This document shows positions 7,835 through 18,434 of a stretch of 64,000 nt of DNA, in pieces (within the stretch, counting starts at the first letter, position 1; each line of letters starts with the position of its first letter). The position numbers and the translations under genes were made by a program. The notes under the pieces were generated by a model. That model was not told the DNA's origin and searched no databases. It worked only from the letters and a program-made list of their open reading frames with translations. The stretch is from positions 1-64,000 of the forward strand of contig NZ_JAUNVZ010000004.1 in assembly GCF_030540545.1 (NCBI RefSeq), read 5' to 3'. The DNA comes from Rothia sp. (in: high G+C Gram-positive bacteria) (lineage in GTDB: Bacteria; Actinomycetota; Actinomycetes; Actinomycetales; Micrococcaceae).

Positions 7835-9865
7835 TTAGCCGCGGCTAGACGAAGCGGTGCTGTTACCAGTGCCATTTGCCGGAGGATTAGCAGCACCAGC
7901 CGGAGTGTTCGGAGCCGAAGAGCTGGGAGCGCTGGTCGCACGAGCGGTAGCCGCAGGAGCCTGAGTCGGCGCGGTGGTCGCACGAGCGGTCGGCGCGGGA
8001 GCTGCGCTACTGGGAGAAGCGCTGGGCTCGGGAGCCTTCGCCACCTCAATGGTCACAGTGGTGTGCTGCTCAGCCGGAGTATCCGCCGCCAAGCTCTGGG
8101 AAATCACAGTACCCGCCGGGTTATTGCTGGTGGTCACGTACTTAATATTCACGTGCAGCTGAGCGTTCTTCAGAGCCTCGGTAGCAGCATCCTGGGTCTT
8201 ACCGACCACGGAGGGAACCTTGACCTTACCGGAGGAAAGAATAATATCCACGGTAGAACCAGCCTCAACCTCACCGGAATCGGGGGAGAGACCCACCACC
8301 ATACCGGCCTGAACATCCACACTATCCACAGTGGACACGCGGCCATCTACCAGGCCGGCTTCCTTGAGCAGGTTACGGACATACGCCTCGCTCTGACCGC
8401 GAACATCATCCTCGGTGGGCAGCTTCACGCTCTGCGGACCCTTCGAGAGAGTCACAGTGATCTTGGAGCCCTTATCCATCTTGGTACCGGCAGCCGGGTC
8501 AACGCTCAGAACATTACCCTTCTTGACGGTATCGGAGAAAGCCTCCTTATACTCGAGCTGGAAGCCCAGGTTACGCAGCTGAGTATCAGCATCGTCCTTG
8601 GAGACATTGCTAATGGTCGGCACCTGAACCTGAGGAACCTCATTGAGTTTGGACTGGTAGTACAGAACCGAACCCACCAGGCCCAAAGCCAGCAGCACAA
8701 TAGCCGAGACCATCAGGAAGCGACCCCACACGCTCTTGCGGGGCTCTTCCTCGTAGTAAATCTCTTCTTCCTCGTACTCCTCGTCCTCATCCGGGTCGAA
8801 GAAATTACCCAGATCGCCATCCTCAACATCGGAGGTGGAATCCAGAGAAGAAGTGTAGGGAGAGTAATCGCCAGCACCGGAGGCAGCCACCACAGCAGCC
8901 GGTACAGTGTAGGCGGTAGTCATTGCCTCATCCACCGGAACGGAGCTGGAGGGAGAAATCGCCTCTGCCAGGGCAGCAGCGAACTCATCAGCACTCTGGT
9001 AGCGCTGAGCCGGATCCTTAGACAGAGCGGTGAGCAGAACAGCATCCACCGCAGCCGGAATCTCCAAAGGAGTAAAGGAAGAGGGAGCCGCCGGAGTATC
9101 CGAGAGGTGCATAGCCGCCAAATCAACATTGGAATCAGCTACAAAAGGCGGACGGCCAGCAATCATCTCATAAATCACGCAAGCAGCCGAGTACAGATCG
9201 CTACGGGTATCAACCTCTTCACCCTTGACCTGCTCGGGAGACATATAGCGTGCACTACCCATAACCACATTAGCCTTGGTCAGTGCCTCGCCAGCCTCTT
9301 CCAGGGCGCGAGAAATACCGAAGTCCATGACCTTAATCTGACCGGGTTGACCCTTAGCGATATCTTCTTCGGTCACCGGCAGAACCATAATATTCGCCGG
9401 CTTAATATCGCGGTGCACAATACCCTTGTCGTGGCTGTACTGCAGAGCACCCAGCAGCTGACGGGCATAACCGGCAGTTTCGCGCAGGGGCAGGTGACCA
9501 CCCGAGGAGAGAACCTCACGCAGGGTACGACCGGTCAGCAACTCCATCACAATATAGGGAAGGGTTGCTTCGGAGGATGCCGCCTGTGCGCTATCGCTAC
9601 CGTAAGACTCCGAGGGCGAGTAGTTACCCGTATCGTACACGGCAACAATCGCCGGGTAGTTCAGGGAAGCAACAGCCTCCGCCTCACGCTTAAAACGGGC
9701 ACGGAATGTAGAATCCTGGGCCTGTTCCGGGCGCAGAATCTTAACCGCGACCTTACGGCCGAGGCGAGTATCCTCTGCAGAATACACGGTAGCCATCGCG
9801 CCGGTACCGATGACATCGATGACCTTATAACGGTTGTCTACCGTATCAGGAACCAACAGGTCCAT
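7835..9865 (-). CDS. pknB: Ser/Thr protein kinase PknB with three PASTA domains
   Basis: 676 residues from the ATG at 9865, chosen because AGGAGA lies 6 nt upstream; the frame also opens at 9886. The kinase domain covers about residues 13-280 with glycine loop GTGAMATVY, Lys42, HRDIKPAN and DFGIS. A very acidic juxtamembrane stretch comes before one membrane helix near residue 395. Three extracellular PASTA repeats follow (about 415-620), then a Ser/Ala/Thr/Pro tail. PknB senses muropeptides or lipid II and phosphorylates division and wall proteins. It follows pknA in the pstP-ftsW-pbpA-pknA-pknB operon. Confidence 0.95.
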   Translation of the reverse strand: MDLLVPDTVDNRYKVIDVIGTGAMATVYSAEDTRLGRKVAVKILRPEQAQDSTFRARFKREAEAVASLNYPAIVAVYDTGNYSPSESYGSDSAQAASSEATLPYIVMELLTGRTLREVLSSGGHLPLRETAGYARQLLGALQYSHDKGIVHRDIKPANIMVLPVTEEDIAKGQPGQIKVMDFGISRALEEAGEALTKANVVMGSARYMSPEQVKGEEVDTRSDLYSAACVIYEMIAGRPPFVADSNVDLAAMHLSDTPAAPSSFTPLEIPAAVDAVLLTALSKDPAQRYQSADEFAAALAEAISPSSSVPVDEAMTTAYTVPAAVVAASGAGDYSPYTSSLDSTSDVEDGDLGNFFDPDEDEEYEEEEIYYEEEPRKSVWGRFLMVSAIVLLALGLVGSVLYYQSKLNEVPQVQVPTISNVSKDDADTQLRNLGFQLEYKEAFSDTVKKGNVLSVDPAAGTKMDKGSKITVTLSKGPQSVKLPTEDDVRGQSEAYVRNLLKEAGLVDGRVSTVDSVDVQAGMVVGLSPDSGEVEAGSTVDIILSSGKVKVPSVVGKTQDAATEALKNAQLHVNIKYVTTSNNPAGTVISQSLAADTPAEQHTTVTIEVAKAPEPSASPSSAAPAPTARATTAPTQAPAATARATSAPSSSAPNTPAGAANPPANGTGNSTASSSRG

Positions 9866-9909
9866 ATAATCTCCTGGGTAATACAAATCAGAAGTAGAAG
9901 CTTAAAACA

Positions 9910-11658
9910 TTAACGGGCAGAAGCCGAGGCAGAAGCCTTCGCGCTAGCCGTCGGCGCAGCGCTCGCACGTGCCGGGGCACTGGGAGCAGCGGAGGCGCTA
10001 ACATCCGGATCCGGCTCTTCCGTAACCGTGGTTACACGAGCGGGTGCACCCGAGCTTGAATTCGCAACATACACATCTACCTTACTACGAATCTCAACTT
10101 TCGTTCCAGATTCAGGCGAAATGCGAAGCACAGTGCCCGGAGCCTGTGTGGGAGAGTGCTCATAGTGAATCGTGACGTTCAGACCCAGCTTGCTAATAGT
10201 CGAGGTGACCTCGTCCGAAGAACGACCCACCAGGTTCGCGGGAATCTCCACCTGCTTACCGGTGGAATACTGAACCGTAATCGTCGTTCCCACCGTCACG
10301 CTACCGGAAGGGGAAATCTGCAGCACCGTATTAACGGGCTGATCCGACTCAATACCGACCTTCTGCACCACCAAACCGGCAGCAACCAGCTCCTGAGCAA
10401 CCTCATCCACCGGACGATTCACATAGCTGGCGGCAGAAAGATTCACTGCGCGAGCATTAGAAGCACTGGAGCTAGCCTTCGGCTCAGCAGAAGAGGAAGC
10501 ACTCACCGAAGCTGAGGGAACCGCCTCAATCTCCTGGGCTGCCTGACGCTGATTGCTAAAGAACATCATCACCAGAGCACCAAGAGCCAAAAGCAGTGCC
10601 ACCACTACAGCAACCCACACCCAGGTATTATTCCCGGACTTCTTGGAAGAAGACTCAGCAGCCACCGGGGTTGCCGAGGTCTCCACCGGAATTGGGGAGG
10701 TAGTAGTGCGCGGCTCAAAACGGCCGCCGGTGCCAAAGCGAGGCGCATTGCTGGTAGCCACCACGGGAGCCACGCGAGTAGCATCCTCACCGGGCATGAA
10801 CTGCTCCAGAGTGGGTACAGCCTTATAAGCCGCCTGCAAATCCCCGCGACGAATAGCATCCACCGCAGCGGCAAGAGCCGTCGCATCGGCAGGGCGCAGC
10901 TCCGGTTCCTTCGCCAGCAGGCACATCACCAGCGCGCGCGCCGGAGCCGGAATAGACTCCGGAAGCGGCGGCGGCGGATCATTCACCTGAGCCAGAGCAA
11001 TAGCAATCTGCGACTCACCCGTAAAGGGGCGGCGGCCGGCAAGACATTCATAGCCAATAATGCCCAAAGAGTACATATCCGAAGAAGGCGTAGCCGGCTG
11101 ACCGGTAGCCTGCTCGGGCGCCAAATACTGGGCGGTACCCATCACCTGACCGGTAGCGGTCAGAGGCACCTGATTCGCCAGGCGAGCAATACCAAAGTCG
11201 GTCACCTTCACGCGATCATCGGGAGTGATAATCAGGTTACCGGGCTTCACATCGCGGTGCACCAGACCCTGAGCATGAGCGGCAGCCAAGGCACGGGCCG
11301 TCTGAGCAATAATGTTTAGAATGCGGTCCGGGGACAGGGTGCGCTCGCGCTCAATAATGGCGCTCAGCGGCTCACCGGGCACAAGCTCCATGACCAGGTA
11401 GGCGGAATTGTCTTCCTCACCGTAGTCAAACATATTGGCAACGCCCGGGTGGTTCAGCAGCGCCGTGTGGCGTGCCTCTGCGCGGAAACGCTCCAAGAAG
11501 CCCGGGTCGCCGGTGTACTCCTCTTTCAGGATTTTGACGGCAACGGTGCGCCCAAGAACCTTATCGCGCGCCTTCCAGACCTCACCCATACCGCCAATTG
11601 CGATACGTTCAGTCAGGATATAACGCCCGCCCAAGGTGGTCTCAGCTGAAGGCCTCAC
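9910..11658 (-). CDS. pknA: Ser/Thr protein kinase PknA with extracellular PASTA repeats
   Basis: 582 residues. The kinase domain (residues 12-275) shows [10 protein letters not shown], Lys42, HRDVKPGN and DFGIA. One membrane helix lies at about 345-367. Two PASTA-like repeats follow (about 405-535) and the C-terminus is rich in Ser, Ala and Pro. Mycobacterial PknA lacks PASTA repeats, so this paralogue also appears built to sense wall fragments. It starts with GTG, overlapping the pbpA stop (GTGA). pknB begins 44 bp downstream. Confidence 0.93.
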   Translation of the reverse strand: MRPSAETTLGGRYILTERIAIGGMGEVWKARDKVLGRTVAVKILKEEYTGDPGFLERFRAEARHTALLNHPGVANMFDYGEEDNSAYLVMELVPGEPLSAIIERERTLSPDRILNIIAQTARALAAAHAQGLVHRDVKPGNLIITPDDRVKVTDFGIARLANQVPLTATGQVMGTAQYLAPEQATGQPATPSSDMYSLGIIGYECLAGRRPFTGESQIAIALAQVNDPPPPLPESIPAPARALVMCLLAKEPELRPADATALAAAVDAIRRGDLQAAYKAVPTLEQFMPGEDATRVAPVVATSNAPRFGTGGRFEPRTTTSPIPVETSATPVAAESSSKKSGNNTWVWVAVVVALLLALGALVMMFFSNQRQAAQEIEAVPSASVSASSSAEPKASSSASNARAVNLSAASYVNRPVDEVAQELVAAGLVVQKVGIESDQPVNTVLQISPSGSVTVGTTITVQYSTGKQVEIPANLVGRSSDEVTSTISKLGLNVTIHYEHSPTQAPGTVLRISPESGTKVEIRSKVDVYVANSSSGAPARVTTVTEEPDPDVSASAAPSAPARASAAPTASAKASASASAR

Positions 11659-13109
11659 TTGTTCAACACCGCCTCAAAGAGTTGCTTACCTGCATTAGTG
11701 GAAAGTTGTGCACCGGCAGACACATTCTCGCCCTCATAGACCACCGCAATAGCAATCTGCGGATCATCAGCCGGGGCAAAACCGGTAAACCATGAATTAT
11801 TCAATCCCGTGGTGCCAATTTCGGCGGTACCGGTCTTACCGGCAACCTTTACACCCGAAATCTTCACACGAGAGGCAATACCATTATCTACTGAATTTAC
11901 CATGAGATTCTTTACCTGTTCAGCAACCTGCGGGTTGGTGGAGGTACGAAGCTTCTCGGGAGAAAATTCGTAAATGGTACTCAAATTACTCGTCTTGACC
12001 GAGCGCACCAGATTCGGTTTCATCTGCACGCCCTTATTGGCAATAGCCGAGCTCATCATTGCGACCTGTAGGGGCGTGGTCTTCACGTCATACTGGCCGA
12101 TAGATGCCAGAGCCAACTGGCTCTTATCCATACCCGTGGGGAACACCGAGGGGGTAACCGTCAGGGGCACGCTCAGCTGCTGACCGTAGCCGAAATTAGC
12201 CGCCGTCTGAGCAATCTTATCCTCACCCAAATCCATAGCAATCTGAGCAAAAGGAGTATTGCACGACTGAGCCAGAGCCCACTCAATGGTCGCCTTGGTG
12301 CGGGTGGAACACTGACCACCCACATAGTTCGGCAAGTAGGTATTGGTACCCGGCAGCAGCAGATTCTGCGGATTATCCAGAGTGCTCTGGCCGTTGTACT
12401 TACCCGACTCCAGCGCCGCCACCGTATCAATAATCTTGAAGGTGGAGCCCGGGGCGTAGGTATTACCGCCAATAGCGCGGTTCATCAGCGGCTGCTGGGG
12501 GTCCCCCTCCAGGGCGGCGTACTCATTGAGCACCGACGTATTATTGTGGCTCGCCAAGGCATTGGGATCATAAGAGGTGGAGGTAGCCATCGCCAGAATC
12601 TCACCGGTCTTGGGGTTCATTGCCACAATGGCGCCCTTATGACCTGCCAGAAGATCCGCCGAGAGCTCCTGCAACTTAGAGTCCAGGGTCAGTTCCACGC
12701 TCGCGCCGCGGGCGGCATGACCGGAGAACATCTGCACTAGACGATCGTAGAACTGCTTATCGGAGGTACCCGCCAGCTCAGAATCCATTGCCTGCTCAAT
12801 GCCGGTTGCACCATTGAGAGAGTAGTAGCCGGTCACACCCGCATATTTACGGGCGGTGGCTGCATTGGAGCCGGAGTAAACACGCTGATAATTGAACTCA
12901 TCATTGGAAGGAATAGAGGAGGCAATCTCCACACCGTCCACCACGATCGGGCCGCGATTAGCACCGTAGTTATCGTAGAGCGCACGGTTATTCCACTGAT
13001 TATCCATCAGATTATCGGCGTCAAAGACCTGAATATAGCTGAGGGTACCCATGAGCAGAATGAATACGCAGGCCGCTGACATCCACATGCGTCGAATCGC
13101 CCTATCCAT
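11655..13109 (-). CDS. pbpA: class B penicillin-binding protein PbpA
   Basis: 484 residues from the ATG at 13109 (MDRAIRRM), supported by GAGAGGG about 9 nt upstream; the open frame extends further but inside ftsW. One N-terminal membrane helix is followed by a PBP dimerisation region and a transpeptidase domain with the SxxK motif (GSTFK), an SxN motif (QSCN) and KTGTAE. It crosslinks peptidoglycan with the SEDS partner encoded just upstream, whose stop it overlaps. Its mycobacterial counterpart is a PknB substrate. Confidence 0.93.
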   Translation of the reverse strand: MDRAIRRMWMSAACVFILLMGTLSYIQVFDADNLMDNQWNNRALYDNYGANRGPIVVDGVEIASSIPSNDEFNYQRVYSGSNAATARKYAGVTGYYSLNGATGIEQAMDSELAGTSDKQFYDRLVQMFSGHAARGASVELTLDSKLQELSADLLAGHKGAIVAMNPKTGEILAMATSTSYDPNALASHNNTSVLNEYAALEGDPQQPLMNRAIGGNTYAPGSTFKIIDTVAALESGKYNGQSTLDNPQNLLLPGTNTYLPNYVGGQCSTRTKATIEWALAQSCNTPFAQIAMDLGEDKIAQTAANFGYGQQLSVPLTVTPSVFPTGMDKSQLALASIGQYDVKTTPLQVAMMSSAIANKGVQMKPNLVRSVKTSNLSTIYEFSPEKLRTSTNPQVAEQVKNLMVNSVDNGIASRVKISGVKVAGKTGTAEIGTTGLNNSWFTGFAPADDPQIAIAVVYEGENVSAGAQLSTNAGKQLFEAVLNK

Positions 13110-14583
13110 TGCGTTCACCCTCTCGAGAATCCGTAATGCGCGCCAGCACGCTGGTCGCGCCCTCCGGCTCATAGCTATCATCCACGTGGTCAATGCCGGA
13201 AGGAGCATCAAAAGTACTCACCACATGGGGTGCGCGGGCACTATGGGAAATGGAAAGCCACAGCGCCACAATAATCCAGTTAGCCAGCAGCGAAGAACCA
13301 CCGGCAGACATAAAGGGAGTGGTCAGACCTGTCAGAGGAATCAGACGGGTAACGCCACCGATCACCACAAAGAGCTGTAGAACCATGACCATGCACAGGC
13401 CCGCCGAAAGCAGCTTGCCAAAGGCATCACGAGTACCCAGCGCCGCGCGGAAACCGCGAGAAATCAACAGCAGGTACATCATCAGGATCGCGCCCAGACC
13501 CAGCAGGCCGAGCTCCTCACCCAGAGAAGTAATGATCATATCCGAGTTAGCGTAGGGCACCAGGTAGGTGCGACCCTCGCCCCAACCGCGACCAAAAAGA
13601 CCGCCGTAGGCAAGACCAAACACACCCTGCAGAATCTGACCCGAACCGCCATAGGGGGCGTTATAAACCTGCGGGTCAAAGGCATGAACCCAGGCGTAAA
13701 TACGCGCGTGCACGTGATCCACATGGTTATAGGCAAGCCATGCACCGGAACCCACACCCAGCAGACCAATCAGCAGCCAGGAGATTTTCGCGGTCGCCAG
13801 GTACAGCATCGCCATAAACAGGCCGAAGAAGAGAATTGCCGAACCTAGATCCTTCTGGAACACCAGCACACCCAGGCTAATAACCCAGGCAACAAATACC
13901 GGCGCCAAATCGCGCAGACGCGGCAGACGAATCGGACCAAACTTCTTACCCGCAGCCAGGATCAAATCGCGGTGCGTTGCCAAATAGCCGGCAAAGAAAA
14001 TCGCCAGGGTAATCTTGGCAACTTCACCGGGCTGGAAGGTACGACCCGCCAGAGAAATCCAAATGCGCGCACCGTTAATCTCCACACCCAGACCCGGAAT
14101 CAGGGGCATAATCAGCAGCACAAAAGATGCCGCTAAGGAGGTATACGTAATCTTGCGCAGCACACGATGATTCTTCAAAAACACCAGGATGACAGCGCAC
14201 AACACCATGGAACAGCCCGTCCAGAAGAGCTGACCATTGCCCACCTTATCCTTCAGGTTGGCATCCACACGGAAAATCATTGCCAGACCAATACCATTCA
14301 GAGCCACCACCAGAGGCAGAATAAAAGGATCGGCATAGCGCGCGCGGAAGTAGAGCACCGCATGAATCAGCGCGGAACCTCCGGCAAGAACCACGGTACC
14401 GGTCATCCACACGCTACCGGGGGCAGCGGCAGACTCCGGATCAATGAGGTACAGGGCAAAAGAGCCAATACCCACCGCGAAAATCAGCAAAATAAGCTCA
14501 ACAAAACGGCGGGAACGCACCTTGGGCGAACCATCCGGGTTCGTGGGAGTCATCCAGGAGGTCAGAGCGGAAAAATTAGCCAC
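13102..14583 (-). CDS. rodA: SEDS glycosyltransferase FtsW/RodA
   Basis: 493 residues from a GTG at 14583 that overlaps the pstP stop; GAGG lies just upstream. Ten or more membrane helices. SEDS motifs are visible: GVEINGARIWISLAGRTFQPGEVAKI and a late TGLTTPFMSAGGSS. It polymerises lipid II into glycan strands together with PbpA. A short, charged cytoplasmic N-terminus and C-terminus are typical of actinobacterial members. Whether it acts in septation (FtsW) or elongation (RodA) cannot be told from sequence; the operon position corresponds to rodA of mycobacteria. Confidence 0.93.
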   Translation of the reverse strand: MANFSALTSWMTPTNPDGSPKVRSRRFVELILLIFAVGIGSFALYLIDPESAAAPGSVWMTGTVVLAGGSALIHAVLYFRARYADPFILPLVVALNGIGLAMIFRVDANLKDKVGNGQLFWTGCSMVLCAVILVFLKNHRVLRKITYTSLAASFVLLIMPLIPGLGVEINGARIWISLAGRTFQPGEVAKITLAIFFAGYLATHRDLILAAGKKFGPIRLPRLRDLAPVFVAWVISLGVLVFQKDLGSAILFFGLFMAMLYLATAKISWLLIGLLGVGSGAWLAYNHVDHVHARIYAWVHAFDPQVYNAPYGGSGQILQGVFGLAYGGLFGRGWGEGRTYLVPYANSDMIITSLGEELGLLGLGAILMMYLLLISRGFRAALGTRDAFGKLLSAGLCMVMVLQLFVVIGGVTRLIPLTGLTTPFMSAGGSSLLANWIIVALWLSISHSARAPHVVSTFDAPSGIDHVDDSYEPEGATSVLARITDSREGERNG

Positions 14584-16249
14584 GCACCTCACCCCCAGCG
14601 CTCGCATTGGGTTCTGCACTGGGCGCAAACTCACTGGGCACCACAATGCCCGGAATCTCAGTAATCGTACCCGGAGAAATAGAAGCACTGGGCTCCGTGG
14701 GTGCAATGGTTACCGAACCGGGAGAATGGGACGCCGGAGTGGGGTTAGAAATATTGGAATTAGCGTGGGTACGCAAACGCGCGACAATCTGCTGAGCATC
14801 CTCAAGGCTGGATGCGGTAATCGTATTGCGCACCTGGGTACGGTTATGCTCCGAGAGGGAAGAAAGCTGAATATCGCTCTCATCCACCACATGGGATAGA
14901 CGCACCGGGCCCAGTTGCTGGGACACGCCATTATAGATCGCCACATAGCCATTGGACTCGGCAACATAGTAGCGGGTTTCAATCCACTTCAGAGCACCCC
15001 AAATACCGCCAATGAGCAGCACAGCGATAAGCACAAAACTAAAGAGACGCACAGGCCAGCGGCGCGGAGTAATTGCCGGCTCATCCTCAGAGACCAGCAC
15101 CTGAAGCTCCTCAGGCAGGCTCTCCTGAGCGCCAATAGTGCGCTGAGCTAGGGTAGCGCGCTGCTCTAAGGTACGGTTAGTCACCGCCGGAATCTTACCG
15201 GTCATAGTCGCAGCAGAAGCCGAACCCACCAGTTGATGTGGTCGCAAGCCAAGCTCGCCGCGCAAAATCTCAGCCGAGGTGCGCGCAGCCTCCACCGGGT
15301 GCTGCTCAGAGAGCTTACTGCCGTGCAGCAGGGAACCGGTCAAATCGCGGGCGCGACGGAAACGGCGCAAATGGCGCTCGGGTAGAGAATCACCCTCGGG
15401 GCTCAGAGCTGCCGGGGTCCAGGGCAGGGCGGAGGCACCAGCAGCGCTCGCCAGAGCCGACGGGGCAGCCGGAACCGAGGATTCACCCACGGGCTCATCC
15501 ACGGGCAGCACGGAGCGGTCAATGACCTGCAGAGCCACCACGGTGACATTATCGGGAGCACCGCGCTCCAAGGTCATATCAATCAGGGTATCGGCAATAA
15601 CATCCAGATCCCCGGTGGAGCGCATAACCTGCTCAATTTCAGCATTGCTGACTACGGCCTCCAGACCGTCAGATGCCAGCACCCAGCGCTCGCCCAGCTG
15701 GGCATCCAGGGTTTTGAGCTCAAGCTCGGGGGAAGCGTCCACATCGCCCAGCACGCGCATAATCACATTGCGGTGCGGGTGGGTTTCAGCCTCTTCGGGG
15801 GTAATACGACCCTCAGAGAGCAGGCGCTGCACAAAGGTGTGGTCGGTGGTAATCTGCTCAAAACCGTGCTCATGATCGGCAGGGCGCAGACGGTAGGCGC
15901 GGGAGTCACCAATATGCGCCAGCTCAATATGATCGCCGTCCACCAGCAGGGCGGTACAGGTGGTTCCCATACCCGCCAGGCGCGCGTCATTAGCCGCCAG
16001 CTCATTAATAATGGCGTTGGCGCTCTGAATCTCATCCGCCAGGTAAATACTGGCGGTGCCGTCAAAATCGGGGTGATCTAGAGGAGTCAGGTTCAAAACA
16101 GTGGTTGCCGAGGCGACATCGCCGCCCACATGGCCACCCATGCCGTCAGCGACCACCGCAAGATAGCGACCACCATAACCGGAGTCATCATTTTTAGATC
16201 GGCGACCGCCCTTATCGGAGCGCGCCGTAAATCGAAAAGCTATTTTCAT
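14576..16249 (-). CDS. pstP: PP2C-type Ser/Thr phosphatase PstP
   Basis: 557 residues. The PP2C domain (about 1-238) carries the metal-binding motifs VVADGMGGHVGG, HIGDSRAYRL and LASDGLEAV. A long linker follows, then one membrane helix near residue 400 and an extracellular part ending in a Ser/Pro-rich tail. It removes phosphates placed by PknA and PknB and controls the operon's wall-synthesis targets. The linker is long, about 150 residues. The stop overlaps the ftsW/rodA start. Confidence 0.93.
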   Translation of the reverse strand: MKIAFRFTARSDKGGRRSKNDDSGYGGRYLAVVADGMGGHVGGDVASATTVLNLTPLDHPDFDGTASIYLADEIQSANAIINELAANDARLAGMGTTCTALLVDGDHIELAHIGDSRAYRLRPADHEHGFEQITTDHTFVQRLLSEGRITPEEAETHPHRNVIMRVLGDVDASPELELKTLDAQLGERWVLASDGLEAVVSNAEIEQVMRSTGDLDVIADTLIDMTLERGAPDNVTVVALQVIDRSVLPVDEPVGESSVPAAPSALASAAGASALPWTPAALSPEGDSLPERHLRRFRRARDLTGSLLHGSKLSEQHPVEAARTSAEILRGELGLRPHQLVGSASAATMTGKIPAVTNRTLEQRATLAQRTIGAQESLPEELQVLVSEDEPAITPRRWPVRLFSFVLIAVLLIGGIWGALKWIETRYYVAESNGYVAIYNGVSQQLGPVRLSHVVDESDIQLSSLSEHNRTQVRNTITASSLEDAQQIVARLRTHANSNISNPTPASHSPGSVTIAPTEPSASISPGTITEIPGIVVPSEFAPSAEPNASAGGEVRG

Positions 16250-16253
16250 GCGA

Positions 16254-16724
16254 CTAATCCTTCAGCTGCATTGTCGTGCCGCCGACCCTAAAGGGCACAC
16301 CGGGCTCAACCACCGTAGCTCGCGTTAGCCGCTCACCATTGAGGAACGTGCCGTTAGTAGAATGCAGATCCTCCAAGAACCAGCGCGAACCCTGAGGGAA
16401 TAGGCGCGCATGCTTAGTCGAGGCGTAATCATCCTGCAGAGACACCTCAATATCATTGGCTCGACCGATCGTCACGGGGCTATCGCCGAGCACCATAGCA
16501 GCTCCAGCCTGCGCACCCTCAATAATGATCAGTTCAGAGGGGCGGGAGGGGGCAACAAAAGGCACGGTTTCGCGGTGCGGCGCCGGAGCCTCAACGGCAA
16601 TAGCGCGCACATTCTTACCCAAACCCAAGTCGCGACGAGCCGCGCGCACCACCAGGAACACAAAGAACCAGATGAGCGCAAGGAACGCGAAACGGAGAAT
16701 CGTGACGGTCAGTTCAGAAGCCAT
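16254..16724 (-). CDS. fhaB: FHA-domain protein FhaB
   Basis: 156 residues. An N-terminal membrane helix (about 5-25) is followed by a linker and an FHA domain (about 65-150) with the phosphothreonine-binding core IGRANDIEV, SLQDDYASTKHARL and HSTNGTFLNG. FhaB (FipA) reads phosphorylation by PknA/PknB and links it to division. It sits 4 bp before pstP and 2 bp after fhaA, so all are one transcript. Confidence 0.93.
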   Translation of the reverse strand: MASELTVTILRFAFLALIWFFVFLVVRAARRDLGLGKNVRAIAVEAPAPHRETVPFVAPSRPSELIIIEGAQAGAAMVLGDSPVTIGRANDIEVSLQDDYASTKHARLFPQGSRWFLEDLHSTNGTFLNGERLTRATVVEPGVPFRVGGTTMQLKD

Positions 16725-16726
16725 AA

Positions 16727-17569
16727 TTAATAACTACCTCCCGGCAATCGGAAGACCAGGCGGGTGCCACCCACATGCAGCACCGAGCCATCCACCAGGG
16801 CAACGGGTGCGCGCAGGGGAGAGCCATTGAGAAGAGAGCCATTGGTCGAACCCATATCCTGGGCGACAAAAGCACCATTAGCGTAGGAAATCTGCAGGTG
16901 GCGGCGGGAAACACCCTTATCGGCAACACGCAGGTTCGCTTCCTTACCGCGGCCAATGACCACGGGGAAAGTGCTCAGCGGGTGCGCAACACCGTCTACC
17001 TCTAGCACGGCGCCGGTTGCGGCAGCCTGGTGGGAGGGCAGGTGGTTCTGAATGCCGGCAAGACGAGCCTGCGGGGTAGCCTGAGGCAACTGGGCTTGGG
17101 GAACCTGAGCCTGGGGAGCCGCGTCCTTGGTAATGCGGGTGGGCATATCCTGACGCGGAGGCGCCACGGGACGCACAGCGGGCGCACCGTGAGGTTGAGA
17201 AGAGGAGGGGGAGAACTGTTCAAAGGTCGGGATGACCTCGTACTCGCCACCGGAAAGAGTATCCAGAGTCGAGAAGGTCACGCGCACCGCACCCAGCAGG
17301 GAGTAACCCTGGGCGCGAGCGTGAGAAACCGCCAGATCGCACAGCTCGGAGGCGAAAGGGCTGCCCCATTCGCGAATACGCGGGAAGTCCTCAGCGGAGA
17401 AACGAATAGTGTAAATATTGGGCGCGAGGGCGCGGTTGGTGTGGTCCACATGTGCACTATCGTCCATAATGGTACGAATTCGGTTGGCGATATCCGCCTT
17501 TTCGAACGTGCCAAAGCCGCGATTGACTGCGCTGCCAATACCCTGCTCTAGCTTATTGAAGAAACTCAA
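16727..17569 (-). CDS. fhaA: FhaA: DUF3662 plus FHA domain
   Basis: 280 residues from a TTG at 17569, chosen because AAGGAGG stands 5 nt upstream and the product then begins as FhaA usually does (SFFNKLEQGIGSAVNRGF). The N-terminal DUF3662 domain covers about 1-120, followed by a Gln/Pro/Ala linker and a C-terminal FHA domain with VIGRGKEANLRV, GVSRRHLQI and GSTNGSLLNG. FhaA binds phosphorylated partners in wall precursor synthesis, including the MviN flippase in mycobacteria. First gene of the phospho-signalling operon. Confidence 0.93.
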   Translation of the reverse strand: MSFFNKLEQGIGSAVNRGFGTFEKADIANRIRTIMDDSAHVDHTNRALAPNIYTIRFSAEDFPRIREWGSPFASELCDLAVSHARAQGYSLLGAVRVTFSTLDTLSGGEYEVIPTFEQFSPSSSQPHGAPAVRPVAPPRQDMPTRITKDAAPQAQVPQAQLPQATPQARLAGIQNHLPSHQAAATGAVLEVDGVAHPLSTFPVVIGRGKEANLRVADKGVSRRHLQISYANGAFVAQDMGSTNGSLLNGSPLRAPVALVDGSVLHVGGTRLVFRLPGGSY

Positions 17570-17789
17570 CGCCGCCTCCTTGTTGTACGACCCGGTAGCT
17601 CTAATATTTTCGGTGTTTGCTAAACGTGTGAACGTCTGAAGGCTCAAGTTTAGCGAAAATATCTGTGTGTTAGCTGTGTGCTCCACGTACATAGCCCGCA
17701 GAGAATACAGCCAATCCTATTTTAGGTCAAAGCGCAGAGAGTGTGCAGGTTATTTGTATAATTACTGCGCCGTAAATGCCTGCAGATGC

Positions 17790-17820
17790 AAAAAATCCCC
17801 GGCTCTTTCGAACCGGGGAT
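17790..17820 (-). terminator. terminator of the tRNA-Leu gene
   Basis: On the minus strand an ATCCCCGGTT/AGCCGGGGAT stem is followed by a run of six T, directly behind the tRNA. Confidence 0.9.
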
Positions 17821-17823
17821 ATC

Positions 17824-17910
17824 TGGTGCGCGAGGGGGGAGTTGAACCCCCACGCCCTCACGGGCACACGGACCTGAACCGTGCGCGTCTGCCTATTCCG
17901 CCACTCGCGC
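17824..17910 (-). tRNA. tRNA-Leu (CAG)
   Basis: Read on the minus strand it has a GCGCGAG acceptor stem pairing with CTCGCGC, a long variable arm as in class II tRNAs, a GGTTCAACTCC T-arm and an encoded CCA. The anticodon loop TTCAGGT within a CACGG/CCGTG stem gives anticodon CAG, so leucine. Its place upstream of fhaA is conserved in actinobacteria. Confidence 0.95.
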
Positions 17911-18005
17911 TTGTGTCTTACGTTGTTCTTTCGAACCTCGCAGGCAACAAGTAATACTATACGGACTTTTCTACCCCGTGTCTACTTGAGAAAGGGTGAC
18001 TCTCA

Positions 18006-18266
18006 TCACTTAGTTTCTGTGGGGTGCGCGGAGGCGCCAGAATCAGTCGATCGAGCTGCCGCCTCCGCGCGCTCACGGCGTACCCGCAGTATCCACGCCA
18101 GGGGTCCAAAATAGGGCAGAATCAGCACAAAAAGCAGCCACTTGAGCTTCTGAACCTCCGTAAAATACGGGCTGCGATGAATGGTCGCCACGCAAAAGAG
18201 CATCAGCGCAGCACCGACCATAATCAGCGAAAAATACACATAGCCAATAATCTGCTGAGAATCCAC
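18006..18266 (-). CDS. PLDc_N-type small membrane protein
   Basis: 86 residues from a GTG at 18266 with GGGAG upstream. Two membrane helices (about 5-27 and 42-61) with the pattern KLKWLLFVLILPYFGPLAWIL match the phospholipase D N-terminal membrane domain found alone in many actinobacteria. The tail is charged and ends in a Thr/Glu/Ser stretch. No catalytic HKD motif is present. The open frame extends upstream without a plausible start. Confidence 0.75.
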   Translation of the reverse strand: MDSQQIIGYVYFSLIMVGAALMLFCVATIHRSPYFTEVQKLKWLLFVLILPYFGPLAWILRVRRERAEAAARSTDSGASAHPTETK

Positions 18267-18434
18267 GCGCTCTCCCACACTCCCGAAGTTACACCGACAT
18301 AGTCTTTCCCCGCGTTGAGCGAGGATATGTGCAGAATAGCACCTTGGGACACAGCCCAAAAATACGGCAGAGAATATAGCGGTGCCCCGCCCGCAGAATA
18401 ATCTGCAGACGGGGCACAACACCAGAGGGAAAAG

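Noticed and set aside
8063-9913. 616-codon plus-strand frame opposite pknB
   Set aside because: Mirror frame of a well-supported kinase gene; His/Arg/Gln-rich translation typical of an antisense shadow.
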